Below are positions 51,501 through 62,520 of a DNA stretch of 64,000 nucleotides, piece by piece. The stretch lies in assembly GCF_014805685.1 (NCBI RefSeq), contig NC_060911.1:13087212-13151211 (forward strand), read 5' to 3'. Made by a program: the position numbers and the translations under genes. Source of the stretch: Silurus meridionalis. Lineage: Eukaryota > Chordata > Actinopteri > Siluriformes > Siluridae. The notes under the pieces were generated by a model. It was not told where the DNA came from. It did not search any database and saw only the letters and a list, made by a program, of their open reading frames with translations. The stretch's first letter is position 1, and each line of letters begins with the position of its first letter.

Positions 51501-51699
51501 TCGTCTGTGTCAAGATGCTCCAGACGACGAAGCCGTTGCCGGGAATGCCGAGGAGGAAGGAGATCAATAGGATCAGAGCTCCTGTTCTGGTTGCCACAAG
51601 GCTGCTCAGGATACTGGGTTTCGTGCCGTTCGGCGAGGTGACGGCCATTGCTTCGTAGACTAGTGAAGAGAAATTTTGTTCTGGTGTGATGAAGGCCAT
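48273..51699 (-). CDS. Leukotriene B4 receptor-like GPCR (BLT family), copy 2, complete, with HRM in place of DRY
   Basis: Second BLT-type chemoattractant receptor, in tandem and same orientation as copy 1. Coding exons: 51699-51109, 50366-50166, 50057-50020 and 48564-48273, joining in phases 0,0,2 to give 373 aa plus stop. Sequons QNFSS and PNGT at the N-terminus. TM1 GIPGN (N55), TM2 NLACAD (D83), Cys109 and ECL2 Cys188 or Cys190, TM6 FALFWLPYHMVNML, TM7 SSCINPILY, helix 8 AGLAFMARLFEATG. Residues 133-135 are HRM, replacing the conserved Asp of the DRY motif with His (codon CAC, one base from GAC). The start at 51699 follows a CTAG acceptor by 11 nt, so a 5' UTR intron is likely. It is probably functional, since the frame is intact through all four exons. 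Confidence 0.88.
48581..49557 (-). mobile_element. Tc1 transposon in last intron of receptor 2
   Basis: Termini CACAGTATATCACAAGTGTG (48581-) and the reverse complement CAAAGTATCTCACAAAAGTG at the right, both followed inwards by the 'acacccctcacattt'/'gcacccctttacattt' block, with TA on both sides (48579-48580, 49558-49559). Minus strand encodes SKSMNYWNHLLWSDEMEINL then FGSDGVQHVW, the DDE-domain region with its second acidic site, in short frames broken by stops. 977 bp, so internally deleted. Confidence 0.9.
50020..50057 (-). CDS. BLT-like receptor 2, 38-nt coding exon 3 (ECL3)
   Basis: Found by phase matching. Exon 2 ends in phase 0 and the TM7 exon needs a phase-2 partner. On the minus strand, CTTTATGTACAG precedes 38 nt reading VSEGLITTQKNE plus AT, then a GTAAGC donor (plus 50014-50019). 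Joining gives ...NMLQ-VSEGLITTQKNE-I-LKIRMKMRPF, matching copy 1 in spacing (27 versus 29 residues between LQ and the end of the TM7 'AF' motif). Copy 1 encodes this segment in the TM7 exon. Too short for ORF-based prediction. Confidence 0.72.
50166..50366 (-). CDS. BLT-like receptor 2, coding exon 2 (TM5-TM6)
   Basis: Acceptor TTGAAG after a short (GT)n tract on the minus strand. Reads AVMQYSTETILGFLLPYSLI through FALFWLPYHMVNMLQ, donor GTGTGC. 67 codons, phase 0 on both sides. The acceptor's pyrimidine tract consists largely of (GT)n repeat. Confidence 0.92.
50400..50510 (-). repeat. SINE-like fragment in receptor 2 intron 1
   Basis: Reverse complement: 'gaagctcaggggttaaagca' and B-box-like GAGTTCAAATCC. 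Related to the SINEs at 3595 and 32215. Confidence 0.6.
50640..50875 (+). mobile_element. Mariner/Tc1-type nonautonomous relic in receptor 2 intron 1
   Basis: Begins CTATATAGACCAAAGTACTG GGACACC and keeps 'ggaggcacacaattgtacag' and 'gaaaatctgctttacatc'. Right part lost. Confidence 0.75.
51109..51699 (-). CDS. BLT-like receptor 2, coding exon 1 (N-terminus to ECL2)
   Basis: Opens MAFITPEQNFSSLVYEAMAV and ends CFHNEIKY at a GTGAGC donor (plus 51103-51108), phase 0, 197 codons. The longer open frame running upstream to 51828 crosses the TTTTTTCTAG acceptor at plus 51711-51712, so the ATG at 51699 is preferred. Confidence 0.9.
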
Positions 51700-51789
51700 G
51701 ATGGTGGTGTCTAGAAAAAAAAAAACAGGACAAAATGTTAATTTTTTGAGCTTTGACAGAATAATCCCTGCTTGAACACATTTAGGATT

Positions 51790-52335
51790 AATTGAAACAT
51801 CCCCAGGCCTCTTCACCAGAATCTTCATCAGTTTTACTTTCAGCCCATGTGGCTGAATGAATCTTATAAAAATCTTCCTCGAAATTGTGGAGGTTATTAT
51901 AACAGAGAATGGGGACTCAATGTGGATTTAGATGGTCGAAATCACATACTCCAGTGCCCACAAACTTTTAATCCACATCCTTGATGTATGACTTGGCCCC
52001 CAACTATTTCTCAAAAGAAATGCTTTTCCTTTGTCATTCCTTTGAGCACCACTGCTTGATCTTCAGAGGCCTGCTATATATATCCAACCGTATTGAACAC
52101 CTTTGGGATGGATTGGAACATCACTGCAGGCCTCCTCACATCACCTACATCAGTACCTGACTTTACTAACACCCTTGTTTCTGAATGGATCTCCACAAAT
52201 CTGCACAAAATCTAGAGGAACATCTAAGAAGAGTGGAGGTTATTATAAGGGGGACGAATGGGGACTAAATGTGGAATGAGATACATATCAATCATATGGC
52301 CCAGTGCCCACAAGCCTTTGCCCATATTGTAAATC
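51790..52335 (+). mobile_element. Two mariner/Tc1-type 3' fragments in tandem
   Basis: 51790-51985 and 52090-52335 are both right halves of the same family ('aggcctcttcacc'/'aggcctcctcacatc', 'gtggaggttattata', 'cagtgcccacaa'). Tandem 3' halves without left ends suggest deletion between two adjacent insertions. Confidence 0.75.
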
Positions 52336-53099
52336 TCAAGACATGATTTGAGGCGCTTAAGTTAATTGATTTGATTAGCAAAATGTTTCAGTGTTAAATG
52401 TTAAACTAGCATTGGTATGCAATTTCTGATTCACCACAGACATTAAAATATAAAGGCTTTGTGGCAAGTTTAATCACCACCAGCCGATCAGAGACAGGCG
52501 CAGACATTAGCATGTCTGAGACATAGGCTAATGATTAGCGGTTAGCCGCCTGTCTCTCGAACCAAAAGAACATTAGTCCCATTAAATCAACATAAAAAAA
52601 AACACACTTTATTACCTAAAAGCAATCACCACAGACCACCAGTCTCCTGATGGACCAATTGAAAAACCTTTCTGGAATCACTCAGGACTTGTTTTGTGAA
52701 ATCAAGTCATGTTATTGAAGAAAGTGCCATTATTGATCACTCAAAAGAAGAGTCAAAGTGTCTGGAAAAAAAATCCCAGACGTGTTGCTAATGTATGGAA
52801 ATGTAACTGGGGTTAAAGAAAATGTACACACAAAGATGCGGATTAAAAAGACAAAATTGAATATGGTTTTTGTGGCAATAAATGATGCATTCCCAACGTC
52901 AAACTGTAAGAAAGCAGACTTTTGTTTAGAAGCAGTTTCATTTCCTGTTTTTTCCTGAAAATCTAACGCTACCTTTTACATTGATGGCTCTTACGTCTCT
53001 CAGTGACTTACATTTATTTCAGAGCAGTTGAGGTTGAACTCATGACCTTCTGATCACAAGTCCAGCGTCCTACCCACTACCACCTCCCACTATGTAGTC

Positions 53100-53650
53100 T
53101 ATGTGAATGTAAAGGTTCTTTATAGGAGGTGGAAACAAAGACTAATAATGCTAACTGGTGCCATTCTGACCAAGTGTGTTAACACATCTCCGATGGACAG
53201 CAAGTTAGAACAAAGAGCAAACATGAAATCCTGGGTGAAACTGGCCAAATCTGCCACTGAGACATTTGAGAAAGACGTGCGTTCGACAGCAATGAGTCAT
53301 TCAAAGTGTTTGGAGGGGCACTTGAGCTTTAAGAGTGGAAGAACATCACTGGAAGACGACAAGAGGGCAGGAAGACCTTCAACAAGCTCAACCCCCGGCT
53401 GCTTGTGCATGATGATTGTCGGAGAACAATCTACATGATCTCAATTTCGCAACCACTCTACTTGCCAGATTTGACTCCTGTGCAATTCGCCCTCTTTTCG
53501 AAGATGAAGACCCAGCTCACCGTTTTGACACTATTGTGGCTTTGAAAACAGACTTTTACAACACTTTCCAGAAGTGGCAGGAACGCTGAGAGCGCTTTTA
53601 TTGCTGTGCAAAGGGACATACTTTCTTGTAAACAGAGCCAGTCTCAAAAC
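53100..53650 (+). pseudogene. Mariner transposase relic, internally deleted
   Basis: 53193-53400 reads MDSKLEQRANMKSWVKLAKS, ATETFEKDVRSTAMSHSKCL and GRTSLEDDKRAGRPSTSSTP, the N-terminal helix-turn-helix half of a mariner transposase. After a deletion comes a C-terminal scrap (53450-53650) with 'cttgccagatttgactcct' (LPDLTP-like, near the DD34D site), FALFSKMKTQLTV-like and FYNTFQKWQER-like text. The catalytic centre between them is missing. Confidence 0.8.
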
Positions 53651-53724
53651 CTTTCAATACCATCTTGGATACTTACTCGTACACATGTACATTACAGTGG
53701 AATGTTTTCTTTGCATACACCAAC

Positions 53725-53880
53725 AATGTGAGGAAGCTGAGGTCAACCATGATCCGGTGTCCCTGGAGCACAGAGGTTTAAGGGCCTTGCTTAAGGGCCC
53801 TAAAATTGGTAGCTTGGTAATAGTGGGGCTTAAATCTCTAAGATTCTGATCAGTATCCCAGACCCTTAACCACTAAATCC
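53725..53880 (-). repeat. SINE fragment
   Basis: Contains 'ttaagggccttgcttaaggg' and, on the reverse strand, 'agtggttaagggtctgggat' with a B-box-like word. Similar scraps lie at 53020-53090, 57930-57995 and 58390-58450. Confidence 0.6.
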
Positions 53881-54639
53881 TTTAAAGAACTGGAATTGAC
53901 TTTGTTAGCAAACAGGCCAAATTAGCGAAACTTGCCTCAGCATGCGGTACTGCAGGGTTCATGCTTCCTTGCAAAGCAAAGCAAACACCTCATTTTATCT
54001 CAATTAACAGTGCAGCTCAAGCACACTCAGACACGTCTGGCTTACGTTATAGCCCTAGCTACATCATTTCCAGTTTGGTCTGAAGTTATGAAGATTTGTG
54101 GTGTCAGCAGGAATGCTCGGTACTACCTGTTCTTCTACGACAACCACAATGCCCTACATTACCTTCATCAGAACACTAGACAGACCACCAAATAGGTCAA
54201 AGCCACCAGTGTGCCAACCGTGCAACCAGGTCTTTCATGTCATAACACGAAAAATATCGTAAAAATAGGTCACGACCATGCTGGTGCACACCACACAGCG
54301 AGAGGGTAGCAGTTAGAGGAGGCATCAGCAGGAACACTGATAGCATCAGATCTACAGCCACAAAGAAAACAATAGAGAGAGTGATGTGAAAAGTCTACTG
54401 ATTTGTTCAGGCAGTGCGAAGACACTTTTTACTTTTTTTTATTTATTTATTTATTTATTTTTAGGTTTCTGTGTTTCTGACACCCGATGGCCACCAAGAC
54501 CGGGCTAGTTTTTAAGCACAAAGTTCTTCATGATTCTACAGCATAGAAACATTTTGATATACTTTTGGATTATGCTAAACCAGTTTTTATAATTAAGTTA
54601 GCGCTTCATTAACCTCATTCCTTAAGATCTTCAGTGGCC

Positions 54640-55065
54640 TGCTATGGAGCTCTTTGAGATGAACGTCTGCACCCCGGGCATGAAATAAGGCTTAGGTTAA
54701 ACTTAATTTCATTACAAATGTAAACCCACCCAGATGTTGTTGTTCTTTTACCACAAACTTGGAGGCACACCGTTGTACATGTTGTCTCTGGAGTCAGTAG
54801 CATAAATTCTCTCTTCAAATGGACCCAAATTTGTTCCAGCATGATATGAAGTGCATAAAGCCATCTTCAAGAAGATATAGTGTACATGGGTTGGAGTGGA
54901 AGATCTCCTGCTATAGAGCTCCAATCCTATTAAAGACTTTTGGGATGTTTTGGAACATCAGCCCAGGCCTCCTCACCTCACCTACATTAAAACATGACTT
55001 TACTAACCCTTTAATGACCCTTCAAGCTTCAGTGTACTTATATACCCTAGACGCAGTGCAATTCA
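54640..55065 (+). mobile_element. Mariner/Tc1-type nonautonomous relic
   Basis: 'aacttggaggcacaccgttg', 'acccaaatttgttccagcat', 'tggaagatctcctgctatag' and 'caggcctcctcacctcac' in family order. Neither terminus is preserved well. Confidence 0.75.
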
Positions 55066-55234
55066 ATTATATACCATTATATGCAACCGTTGCTGCTAAA
55101 TAAACACTGCATTTTGTATACCCGTGTGATATCGGCCATGAGCAAATCCATCAGCACTCACTCGCCACTATCAGCCAAGATGGTGAGCGTTTCCAGAACA
55201 GCAGGCCATATGTGGGTGTTCAAAGCAGTCCTTT

Positions 55235-55485
55235 GTCAGAATTTCTAAAGTGCTTTTCACATTGGACATTGTATTAAAGCAGCTGTACACAATGTACGAA
55301 TTACAGAACAAAAATTATAATAAGTAAACTAAGTGTACTGTGTTTCCCCCCAATGAGCAAGCCTGGGGCGACTGTAAAAAAAAACAAAAACAAAACTCCC
55401 TTAGATGGTATGAGGAAGAAACCTTGCGAAGAACCAGACTCCAAATGGAAAAAATCTTCCTCATTGGGGTGGCACCAAGAGTATA
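55235..55485 (-). mobile_element. L2-type 3' tail
   Basis: Reverse complement has 'gaggatttttttccatttgg'-like start, 'ggttcttcgcaaggtttctt', 'gacaatgtccaatgtg' and 'gaaaagcactttag'. Parallel to 11617-11805 and 46080-46270. Confidence 0.75.
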
Positions 55486-55639
55486 ATTATAAATCATAAA
55501 AAAACAATACAAACACCAGAGCATGAGAAATATCATGAGCACCTGAGTGTGTGATTGAGTAATGTCTTTTCTACTGTCCAAAACAGTCAGTTGAAGTTGT
55601 GGAACCAGGAGCTTCTGCGCGAAAAATAATCTTGAATTA

Positions 55640-56135
55640 TCACAAGTACATAGATATTCAGACACTTTGCAACAACACCTGAAATTGATCTTAGGTGCCT
55701 CCTAATTCTCTTGATCGTTGCTGAGATGTTTCCACACCATGACTAGGATCCACCTGTGGAAAGGTTTATTGATTGGAGTATAATGATTTGGAAAGGCACA
55801 CACCTCTATATAGAAGGTCTCACAGCTGACAATACACATCAGGGCAAAAACCAAGCTATGAGGTGGAAGTACCTGCCTGCAGAGCTCAGAGACAGGACCT
55901 CAGAAAAACTCAGTGGTCTCCATAATTCTCAAATGGAAGAAGTGTGGCACAACCAGGACTCTTCGATGATCTGGTTGACCAAACACAGTTTAAATTAGGG
56001 GAGAAGCATCTTAGTAACAGAGGGACTGAGCTTTAAACATCCCGTGTGGACAAAGAATTCTGTCATTATGGGGTACTGAGTGTAGTACCAGGCTGCTGGA
56101 GGGGGTCTGAACACTTTCCAAATGCACTGTGTGTG
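55640..56135 (+). mobile_element. Tc1 relic (transposase lost)
   Basis: 'gatttggaaaggcacacacc', 'agaaggtctcacagctgaca', 'gggcaaaaaccaagctatga', 'tggtctccataattctcaaa' and 'gtgtggcacaaccaggactc' follow the order of the salmonid-type Tc1 5' half. The right end 'ggtctgaacactttccaaat' GCACTGT is that family's terminus. The catalytic half is deleted. Confidence 0.8.
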
Positions 56136-56139
56136 TGTG

Positions 56140-56202
<63 letters not shown>

Positions 56203-56446
56203 CAGTATATATGTAAACCAGATGTGGCTGAAAACCACAGGCTTTGTGTAGCTGGATGTTTGAGATAAAAATCTGAAGGATCACTTGATGGAAAAAAAGA
56301 TGAACTGGTTCAGCCGAAAAACAAAAACAAATCTTAGGGAGGATGAAAGAATCAGAGGCAACATTTGTGTAACATGTGGTTATAAAATGAGTCATTGCTA
56401 AATAGACATGTATGAGTGCGAAGACCTACGCACACACACACACACA

Positions 56447-56493
<47 letters not shown>

Positions 56494-56500
56494 ACACACA
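56136..56500. repeat. Two (CA)n arrays at a Tc1 right end
   Basis: (CA)n at 56145-56200 and 56430-56491. The first starts right at the Tc1 terminus (GTGTGTGTGTATACACACAC), so transposon end and microsatellite share the junction. Confidence 0.93.
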
Positions 56501-56639
56501 CTCTCTAATCTATTGTATATGAGTTAATATGTGAGGAACTTCTCAGGTACAAATAGAGGATCTACCTGTGATATTATCAATTAGAACATATTTTATATGC
56601 TGCAAAAAAAAAAGATCTGACCAAGTGAAAATATCTTGA

Positions 56640-56880
56640 ATATCATCTGGACAAAAGTTTCCACATTTAGTCACATTTTATTGTTATAATGACCATCCAA
56701 TTTTCTGAGAAGATGTTCCACTAGATTTTGTGTAGATTCGTGTCAGGTACTGATGTAAGTGAGGTGAGGAGGCCCGTGGGTAAAGTCAACGTTCACATTC
56801 TTCCCAAATTGGGTTGGAGCTGTAGCAGGAGATCTTCCACATCTTCCAACCCATGTATCTTCATGGAACTGTGCATAAAA
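56640..56880 (-). mobile_element. Mariner/Tc1-type nonautonomous relic
   Basis: Minus-orientation copy: 'atcatctggacaaaagtttc' at its outer end, 'agatgttccactagattttg', 'gaggtgaggaggcc' and 'caggagatcttcca'. Opposite orientation to most copies here. Confidence 0.72.
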
Positions 56881-58149
56881 AGTATAAATTCTCTCTTAAA
56901 TTTTTATTAAATGAAGTGAAAAAACCGACTGAACGCTGTAGCAGGAAAAGAGCTCCAAAGTCGCCGTTTTCTGCGACCTATTGCCTTTTCCCAGACGCAC
57001 TTCACCCCGAGAGACTCACAATGATGCTTTTGAACTGAGTAGTTGAGAGTAAAAGGTCAAAGAAACAGCAAATTCCAGGCCTTATATCATCATCAATCGT
57101 CATATATATATATCGTCTAATGTTTGAGCTACCGCATCCCATAATAGCTACATTTAACCTTTTATAATGTTTGTTTTTGGTCATTGCAGTCTGGAGTCAC
57201 TTAACTTTGCGGCTCTTCACAAAATAATTTGATCACATGACCAGCAAGTAGTCAATATTTACATTTTTGTTGTAGAAATAAAAGAAAAGCTGTTTTTCAG
57301 ATTTTTCCCACATGATGAACTATGTATAGATAGATGATACTTGCGAAGTATACTCCCAGTGTTGCATATTTCAAATCAAATAAAAATTTTATGCTGCATT
57401 TATTTATAAAATGCAGCCTTTTTTTTACGCATTTTTTTTCATGAGCCATTGTGCAACATAGCAAATGGTTTCGTTTTGTTTTGTTTTTCATGTCATACAG
57501 CTGGTGTTCGTTTACTTGCAGTGATGCAAAATTATGAAATCTGTTTGTAGACCTGTCAGTCATGATAACTCATGCGACAGTTTATGTTTACGAGGAATGT
57601 GGCTGAGCGTAAATCTCAAATCTGGATCTGAATCTGGATCTGAATCTGGATCGCTTTATCAGTTTTCCCAATTGTTTTCCCTTTTAAATTTGTGGCTGGT
57701 GAATTTGTGACGTACCCGTTGTCTGAACTACCTGCGACTCCTGAAGCGACTGTAGCTACTGTAGAATTTCCAAAAAACTTGGAATTGAAAAATCAATTTC
57801 TCACAACCGGTGCAAAATTCGCTCTCAGAGCTGCTTGAACACCCCGAAATACACTCTCAGGCCATAAAATATTCAGACACCTGCCTTTTCCAGCCACATA
57901 CATTTACAGCACTTGGTGGACGCTCTTATTGTAATGTATCTAACCAAGCAGTTGAGTGTTAAGGCCTTGCTCCAGGACCCAGCATTGGCAGCTTGATAGA
58001 GCTGTCCATGAAATTACAGAGTAAAAACAGGAGCTTTTAGGATGGATTGGACTGTAGTGAATGTCAACAGTCTGCTACACTGACTCAGGACTACAGTTTG
58101 CTTCTGATCACCATCACTCCCCCCCACAACATCGTATATCTGTAATAAA

Positions 58150-58395
58150 TGGACATTCGGTGCAACCCAGATGAGGATGGGTTTCCCTCTTGAGTTTGGT
58201 TCCTCTCAAGGTTTCTTCTTCATGCCGTCTCGGGGAGTTTTTCCTTCACCACATTCGCCACTGGCTCACTCATCAGGGACAAACTTACACTTATAAAGAA
58301 CATTTTTTATCACCACATTATCTGTGTAAAGCTGCTTTAAGACAATGTTCATTGTTAAAAGCGCAATACAAATAAAAATGAATTGAATTGAGCTG
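58150..58395 (+). mobile_element. L2-type 3' tail
   Basis: 'agatgaggatgggtttccct', 'gtttggttcctctcaaggtt', 'tcactcatcagggacaaac', 'tgtgtaaagctgctttaaga' and 'gcgcaatacaaataaaaatg', the same order as the 3' end at 46.08-46.27 kb. Confidence 0.8.
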
Positions 58396-58499
58396 GGATT
58401 TGAACTCACAGCCTTATGAGCAACATCCTAACCACTAAGATACCTCTGTATGTTCACTGCGTGTCAAATGGTGACCTTTTAAAAAATGTTGTACAGTTC

Positions 58500-58860
58500 G
58501 ATTATACACTATATGGATAAAAGTATTGGGTTGCCTGACAATTCTATAGTCTTTGGATGTGGTTGCATGAAAATGTTCCATTTACTTGAACTTAGAGACC
58601 CACAAACCAGCTCTATGAAGATCTGCTTTGCATGGAAGATCTCCTGCTATAGAGCTATAGAGCTGAGTGCACCCCAGGCCTCCTCACCTCACCTACATCA
58701 GTACCTGACTTTACTAACACGCTTGTGTCTGACAAAAAACTCCACAAGCAAACTTGAAAAAAAAAATTGGAGGAACCTTTTCAAGGGAGAGTGAAAGGAA
58801 TTATAAAAGAGTATCTCATAACACGCTCATGACCAGTTGTCCGCAAACCTTTTTCAAAAG
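58500..58860 (+). mobile_element. Mariner/Tc1-type nonautonomous relic
   Basis: Left terminus ACACTATATGGATAAAAGTA; right terminus degraded ('cagttgtccgcaaacctttt'). Internal 'aagatctgctttgcatggaa' and 'aggcctcctcacctcaccta' as in the other copies. Confidence 0.8.
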
Positions 58861-59310
58861 AAGCGTCTATCATGACAACGTTTAAGGTGAAGGAGAAGAA
58901 AGAACAAGCAGTACTGAGGGGGTGTTGAAAGGAGGTTTGTTCTAAAATGAATCATTATGAATATTTGTAATTGCAGCAGAAGTAATGAAGCAAAAATCTC
59001 AAGGCTCCAGGTGAGATTAAAATGAAACGCTTGTGCAAGAACCAGGTTTGGGCGGAAACGTCCAGACATGTCCCCTTGACTGTAAAAACGAATGACTCGA
59101 AGGCTTTATATGGGTCTACTTATTAACTCGATTTAACGTGTGGGTGTTTTAGATTTGGTCTCGTTACAGTCACCAGACGAGACCCCACAGACATCTGTGG
59201 AAAACATCTGCGCTTTCACCTCCATGATGATGGATTAGAGATCTACAGCGGCTCAGATGAAAATGTCGTAATTTTAAAAAATATGAAATGAAAGTCATTG
59301 CTTTAATATT

Positions 59311-59420
59311 AGATTAGATTAGATTAGATTAGATTCAACTTTATTGTCATTACACATGTACAAGTACAATGCAACGAAATGCAGTTTGGGTCTAACCAGA
59401 GTGCAATAACAGCAAGTGCA
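59311..59420 (-). mobile_element. LINE 3' tail with (ATTAG)n end
   Basis: Reverse complement reads 'aactgcatttcgttgcattg', 'acatgtgtaatgacaataaa' GTTGAATCT then (AATCT)n. Same tail family as 24540-24920. Confidence 0.75.
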
Positions 59421-59649
59421 GGATATATAGATTTAACATGAATTTACAGTTAAATAAAATAAAGACTATAAACAGTAATTAAAAGATGAATATGTACTAT
59501 AAATGTTGTATACAGATGAATATATGTTATATATGTAAAACACAATATACAGAGTAGTGTATATATATATATATATATGTACTATAATGTACTATAATAT
59601 AATAGTCTACAAAAGGTGTGTCTAATAGGTGTCTGATTAGTGCCCAAAT

Positions 59650-59652
<3 letters not shown>

Positions 59653-59701
<49 letters not shown>
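59653..59701. repeat. (GT)n microsatellite
   Basis: About 24 GT units. Confidence 0.97.
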
Positions 59702-59703
<2 letters not shown>

Positions 59704-60145
59704 AGCGTTAAGGAAACAGGTTTCCCGATGCAAGTTAGACGAAAAACGAGACCAGACTTGAGCACAGAGCTGACTGGGATTCTTTTTTGGTTGAGAAATC
59801 ACACATCTGTTTGTTTTTTTCCCCTTTTCCTGGAGATCCAGGTATCATTTACTAACATACATGATGAGCAGTTCATACACGCATTTTCAGAACACAAACC
59901 CGGAGAACCATTATAGCTTTTATTGTATTGATACAGAATCATATCCATGGAAAAAATATAAATTTTTAATATCCCTATTGTATAACGCAATAATGCAACT
60001 GTTACGAGAGAACAGTTTTCGCTCCGGGGTACCTTCACTGGCCAGATGTTCATACATTCACGAGTAAGATGTGTGTCAACATCTAAAGCAAGGTTACACC
60101 CTTTCGTAGTGGATTATGAACAGAAATTTTCATCTTTTACACTCA

Positions 60146-60147
<2 letters not shown>

Positions 60148-60186
<39 letters not shown>

Positions 60187-60239
60187 ATTCAAGCATTCCT
60201 TGAGTGCAAGAGTAAATGGTCTTATCCTGAGCACTATCT

Positions 60240-60298
<59 letters not shown>
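60148..60298. repeat. (CA)n and (TA)n microsatellites
   Basis: (CA)n at 60148-60182 and (TA)n at 60243-60297, the latter ending 20 bp before the candidate donor of receptor 2's noncoding exon. Confidence 0.96.
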
Positions 60299-60301
<3 letters not shown>

Positions 60302-60326
60302 GAGAACGTAAATCTCAAGCTCTTAC

Positions 60327-60560
60327 CTGTTGCTGAAGTTTTGCAGGATGGAAAAGACAGAAATCAGAAATGGGTGAAAAAACAAAAAGAAAAGAATCGT
60401 CAGTTTAGTCTTTTCTACTTTGTAATAGTCGTCTGTTTGTTCTTCTTAGTTTCCATAATCTCTAAATTCCACGCTGCTCTATCTCCTTCCCTATCTCGTT
60501 CTCCGTGAACTTCTACTGGTTTCTCTCAAGTTCCTCCTCTAGCTGTCAGCTTTCACACAC
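60327..60560 (-). other. Candidate noncoding first exon of BLT-like receptor 2
   Basis: On the minus strand CAGCAACAG|GTAAGAGC (donor at plus 60321-60326) follows about 200 nt of non-repetitive sequence. Upstream (plus 60575-60605) is a purine-rich run with several GGAA cores, the kind of ETS/PU.1-type sites common at leukocyte promoters. If real, the first intron is 8.6 kb. This rests only on a donor and context. Confidence 0.3.
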
Positions 60561-60675
60561 ATCGAAAATAGGTGGAGTTTCCTTCTTTCCTCCTCCTCCT
60601 GCTTCTCCTCCTCATCTCTGATCATCTCATCTCATATCAGATCTGCAGAGAACATGATTTCACTAGTATTAGTAG

Positions 60676-60679
<4 letters not shown>

Positions 60680-60761
<82 letters not shown>
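60680..60761. repeat. (CA)n microsatellite
   Basis: About 40 CA units, among the longest CA arrays in the window. Confidence 0.98.
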
Positions 60762-60762
<1 letters not shown>

Positions 60763-60954
60763 AATCTGACATGCAACAGTGATTCGATGTGTTTCCATTT
60801 ACAGTCATTTCCCAATCCTGTATCATATCCATTACAGCAGCGTAATGACTAATTGAGACGTCTGTTCAGGCCCAGTGTGAGTCATGTTTACTCTTTTACA
60901 GAAAAAAAGAGTATGTTGTGTCTGGTGTGTCATTTTAACCATATATAGCTATAC

Positions 60955-62100
60955 TTATAAAACCATCACAGGACTACATGAGACTACAGAGCTACATGAG
61001 ATCTACACAGGACTACATGAGACTACATAGAGCTATATAACAACTACACATAACTACATGAGACTACATAGAGCTATATAAAACCATCACAGGACTACAT
61101 GAGACTACAGAGCTACATGAGATCTACACAGGACTACATGAGACTACATAGAGCTATATAACAACTACACAGGTCTACATGAGACTACATAGAGCTATAT
61201 AACAACTACACAGGACTACATGAGACTACATAGAGCTATATAAAACCATCACAGGACTACATGAGACTACAGAGCTACATGAGATCTACACAGGACTACA
61301 TGAGACTACAGAGCTACATGAGATCTACACAGGACTACATGAGACTACATAGAGCTATAAAACCATCACAGGACTACATGAGACTACAGAGCTACATGAG
61401 ATCTACACAGGACTACATGAGATCTACATAGAGCTATATAAAACCATCACAGGACTACATGAGACTACAGAGCTACATGAGATCTACACAGGACTACATG
61501 AGACTACATAGAGCTATATAACAACTACACAGGACTACATGAGACTACATAGAGCTATATAAAACCATCACAGGACTACATGAGACTACAGAGCTACATG
61601 AGATCTACACAGGACTACATGAGACTACATAGAGCTATATAACAACTACACAAGGCTACATGAGACTACATAGAGCTATATAAAACCATCACAGGACTAC
61701 ATGAGACTACAGAGCTACATGAGATCTACACAGGACTACATGAGACTACATAGAGCTATATAACAACTACACAGGACTACATGAGACTACATGGAGCTAT
61801 ATAAAACCATCACAGGACTACATGAGACTACAGAGCTACATGAGATCTACACAGGACTACATGAGACTACATAGAGCTATATAACAACTACACAGGACTA
61901 CATGAGACTACATAGAGCTATATAAAACCATCACAGGACTACATGAGACTACAGAGCTACATGAGATCTACACAGGACAACATGAGACTACATAGAGCTA
62001 TATAAAACCTACACAGGACTACATGAGACTACACAGAGCTATTTAAAACCTACACAGGACTACATAGAGTTTAATAAGACCTACAGTGCATGAGACATAG
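60955..62100 (+). repeat. Minisatellite with ~121-bp higher-order repeat
   Basis: Monomers of 39-41 bp all start GGACTACATGAGACTACA. Three types (ending ATGAGATCTACACAG, ATAACAACTACACAG and ATAAAACCATCACAG) cycle as a ~121-bp unit. The AAACCATCAC word recurs at about 60960, 61081, 61242, 61358, 61440, 61561, 61681, 61803 and 61925. Irregular steps at 61242 and 61358 reflect gain or loss of single monomers. Confidence 0.95.
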
Positions 62101-62520
62101 ACAGGGCTTCATTAGATAATGTACACATAATGTAGTCATAAGTAGGTCTTATTTTGCTCTCTGTAGACTCATGTAGCTCTAATGAAGCTCTTATGTAGGT
62201 CTTATTTTGCTCTCTGTAGACTCATGTAGCTCTAATGAAGCTCTTATGTAGCTCTTATCTTGCTACAGAGAGCAAAATAAGACCTACATATGACTACATT
62301 ATGTAGTCATATGTAGGTTTTATTTTGTCTCTGTAGACTCATGTAGCTCTAATGAAGCCCTGTCTATGTCTCATGCACTGTAGGTCTTATTTAACTCTAT
62401 GTAGTACTGTGTAGGTTTTATATAGCTCTGTGTAGTCTCATGCAGTCCTGTGCAAGTTTTATATAGCTCTGTGTAGTCTCATGCAGTCCTGTGTAGGTCT
62501 TATGTAGTCTACATAAGACC
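62100..62520 (-). repeat. Inverted block within the minisatellite
   Basis: Here the monomers run in reverse complement ('gtagtctcatgcagtcctgt'). A ~70-bp direct duplication ('tcttattttgctctctgtag'... ) occupies 62135-62265. Segments 62020-62112 and 62345-62440 are inverted copies of each other (GACATAGACAGGGCTTCATT and its complement), enclosing a 37-bp-arm palindrome centred at 62300. Confidence 0.92.

Noticed and set aside
51176..51781. 201-codon minus-strand frame rich in His/Arg
   Set aside because: Out-of-frame shadow of receptor 2 coding exon 1; the true frame has all GPCR motifs.
51700..51828. N-terminal extension of receptor 2 to an ATG at 51828
   Set aside because: It crosses a strong TTTTTTCTAG acceptor and the added residues show no signal or homology, so the ATG at 51699 is preferred.
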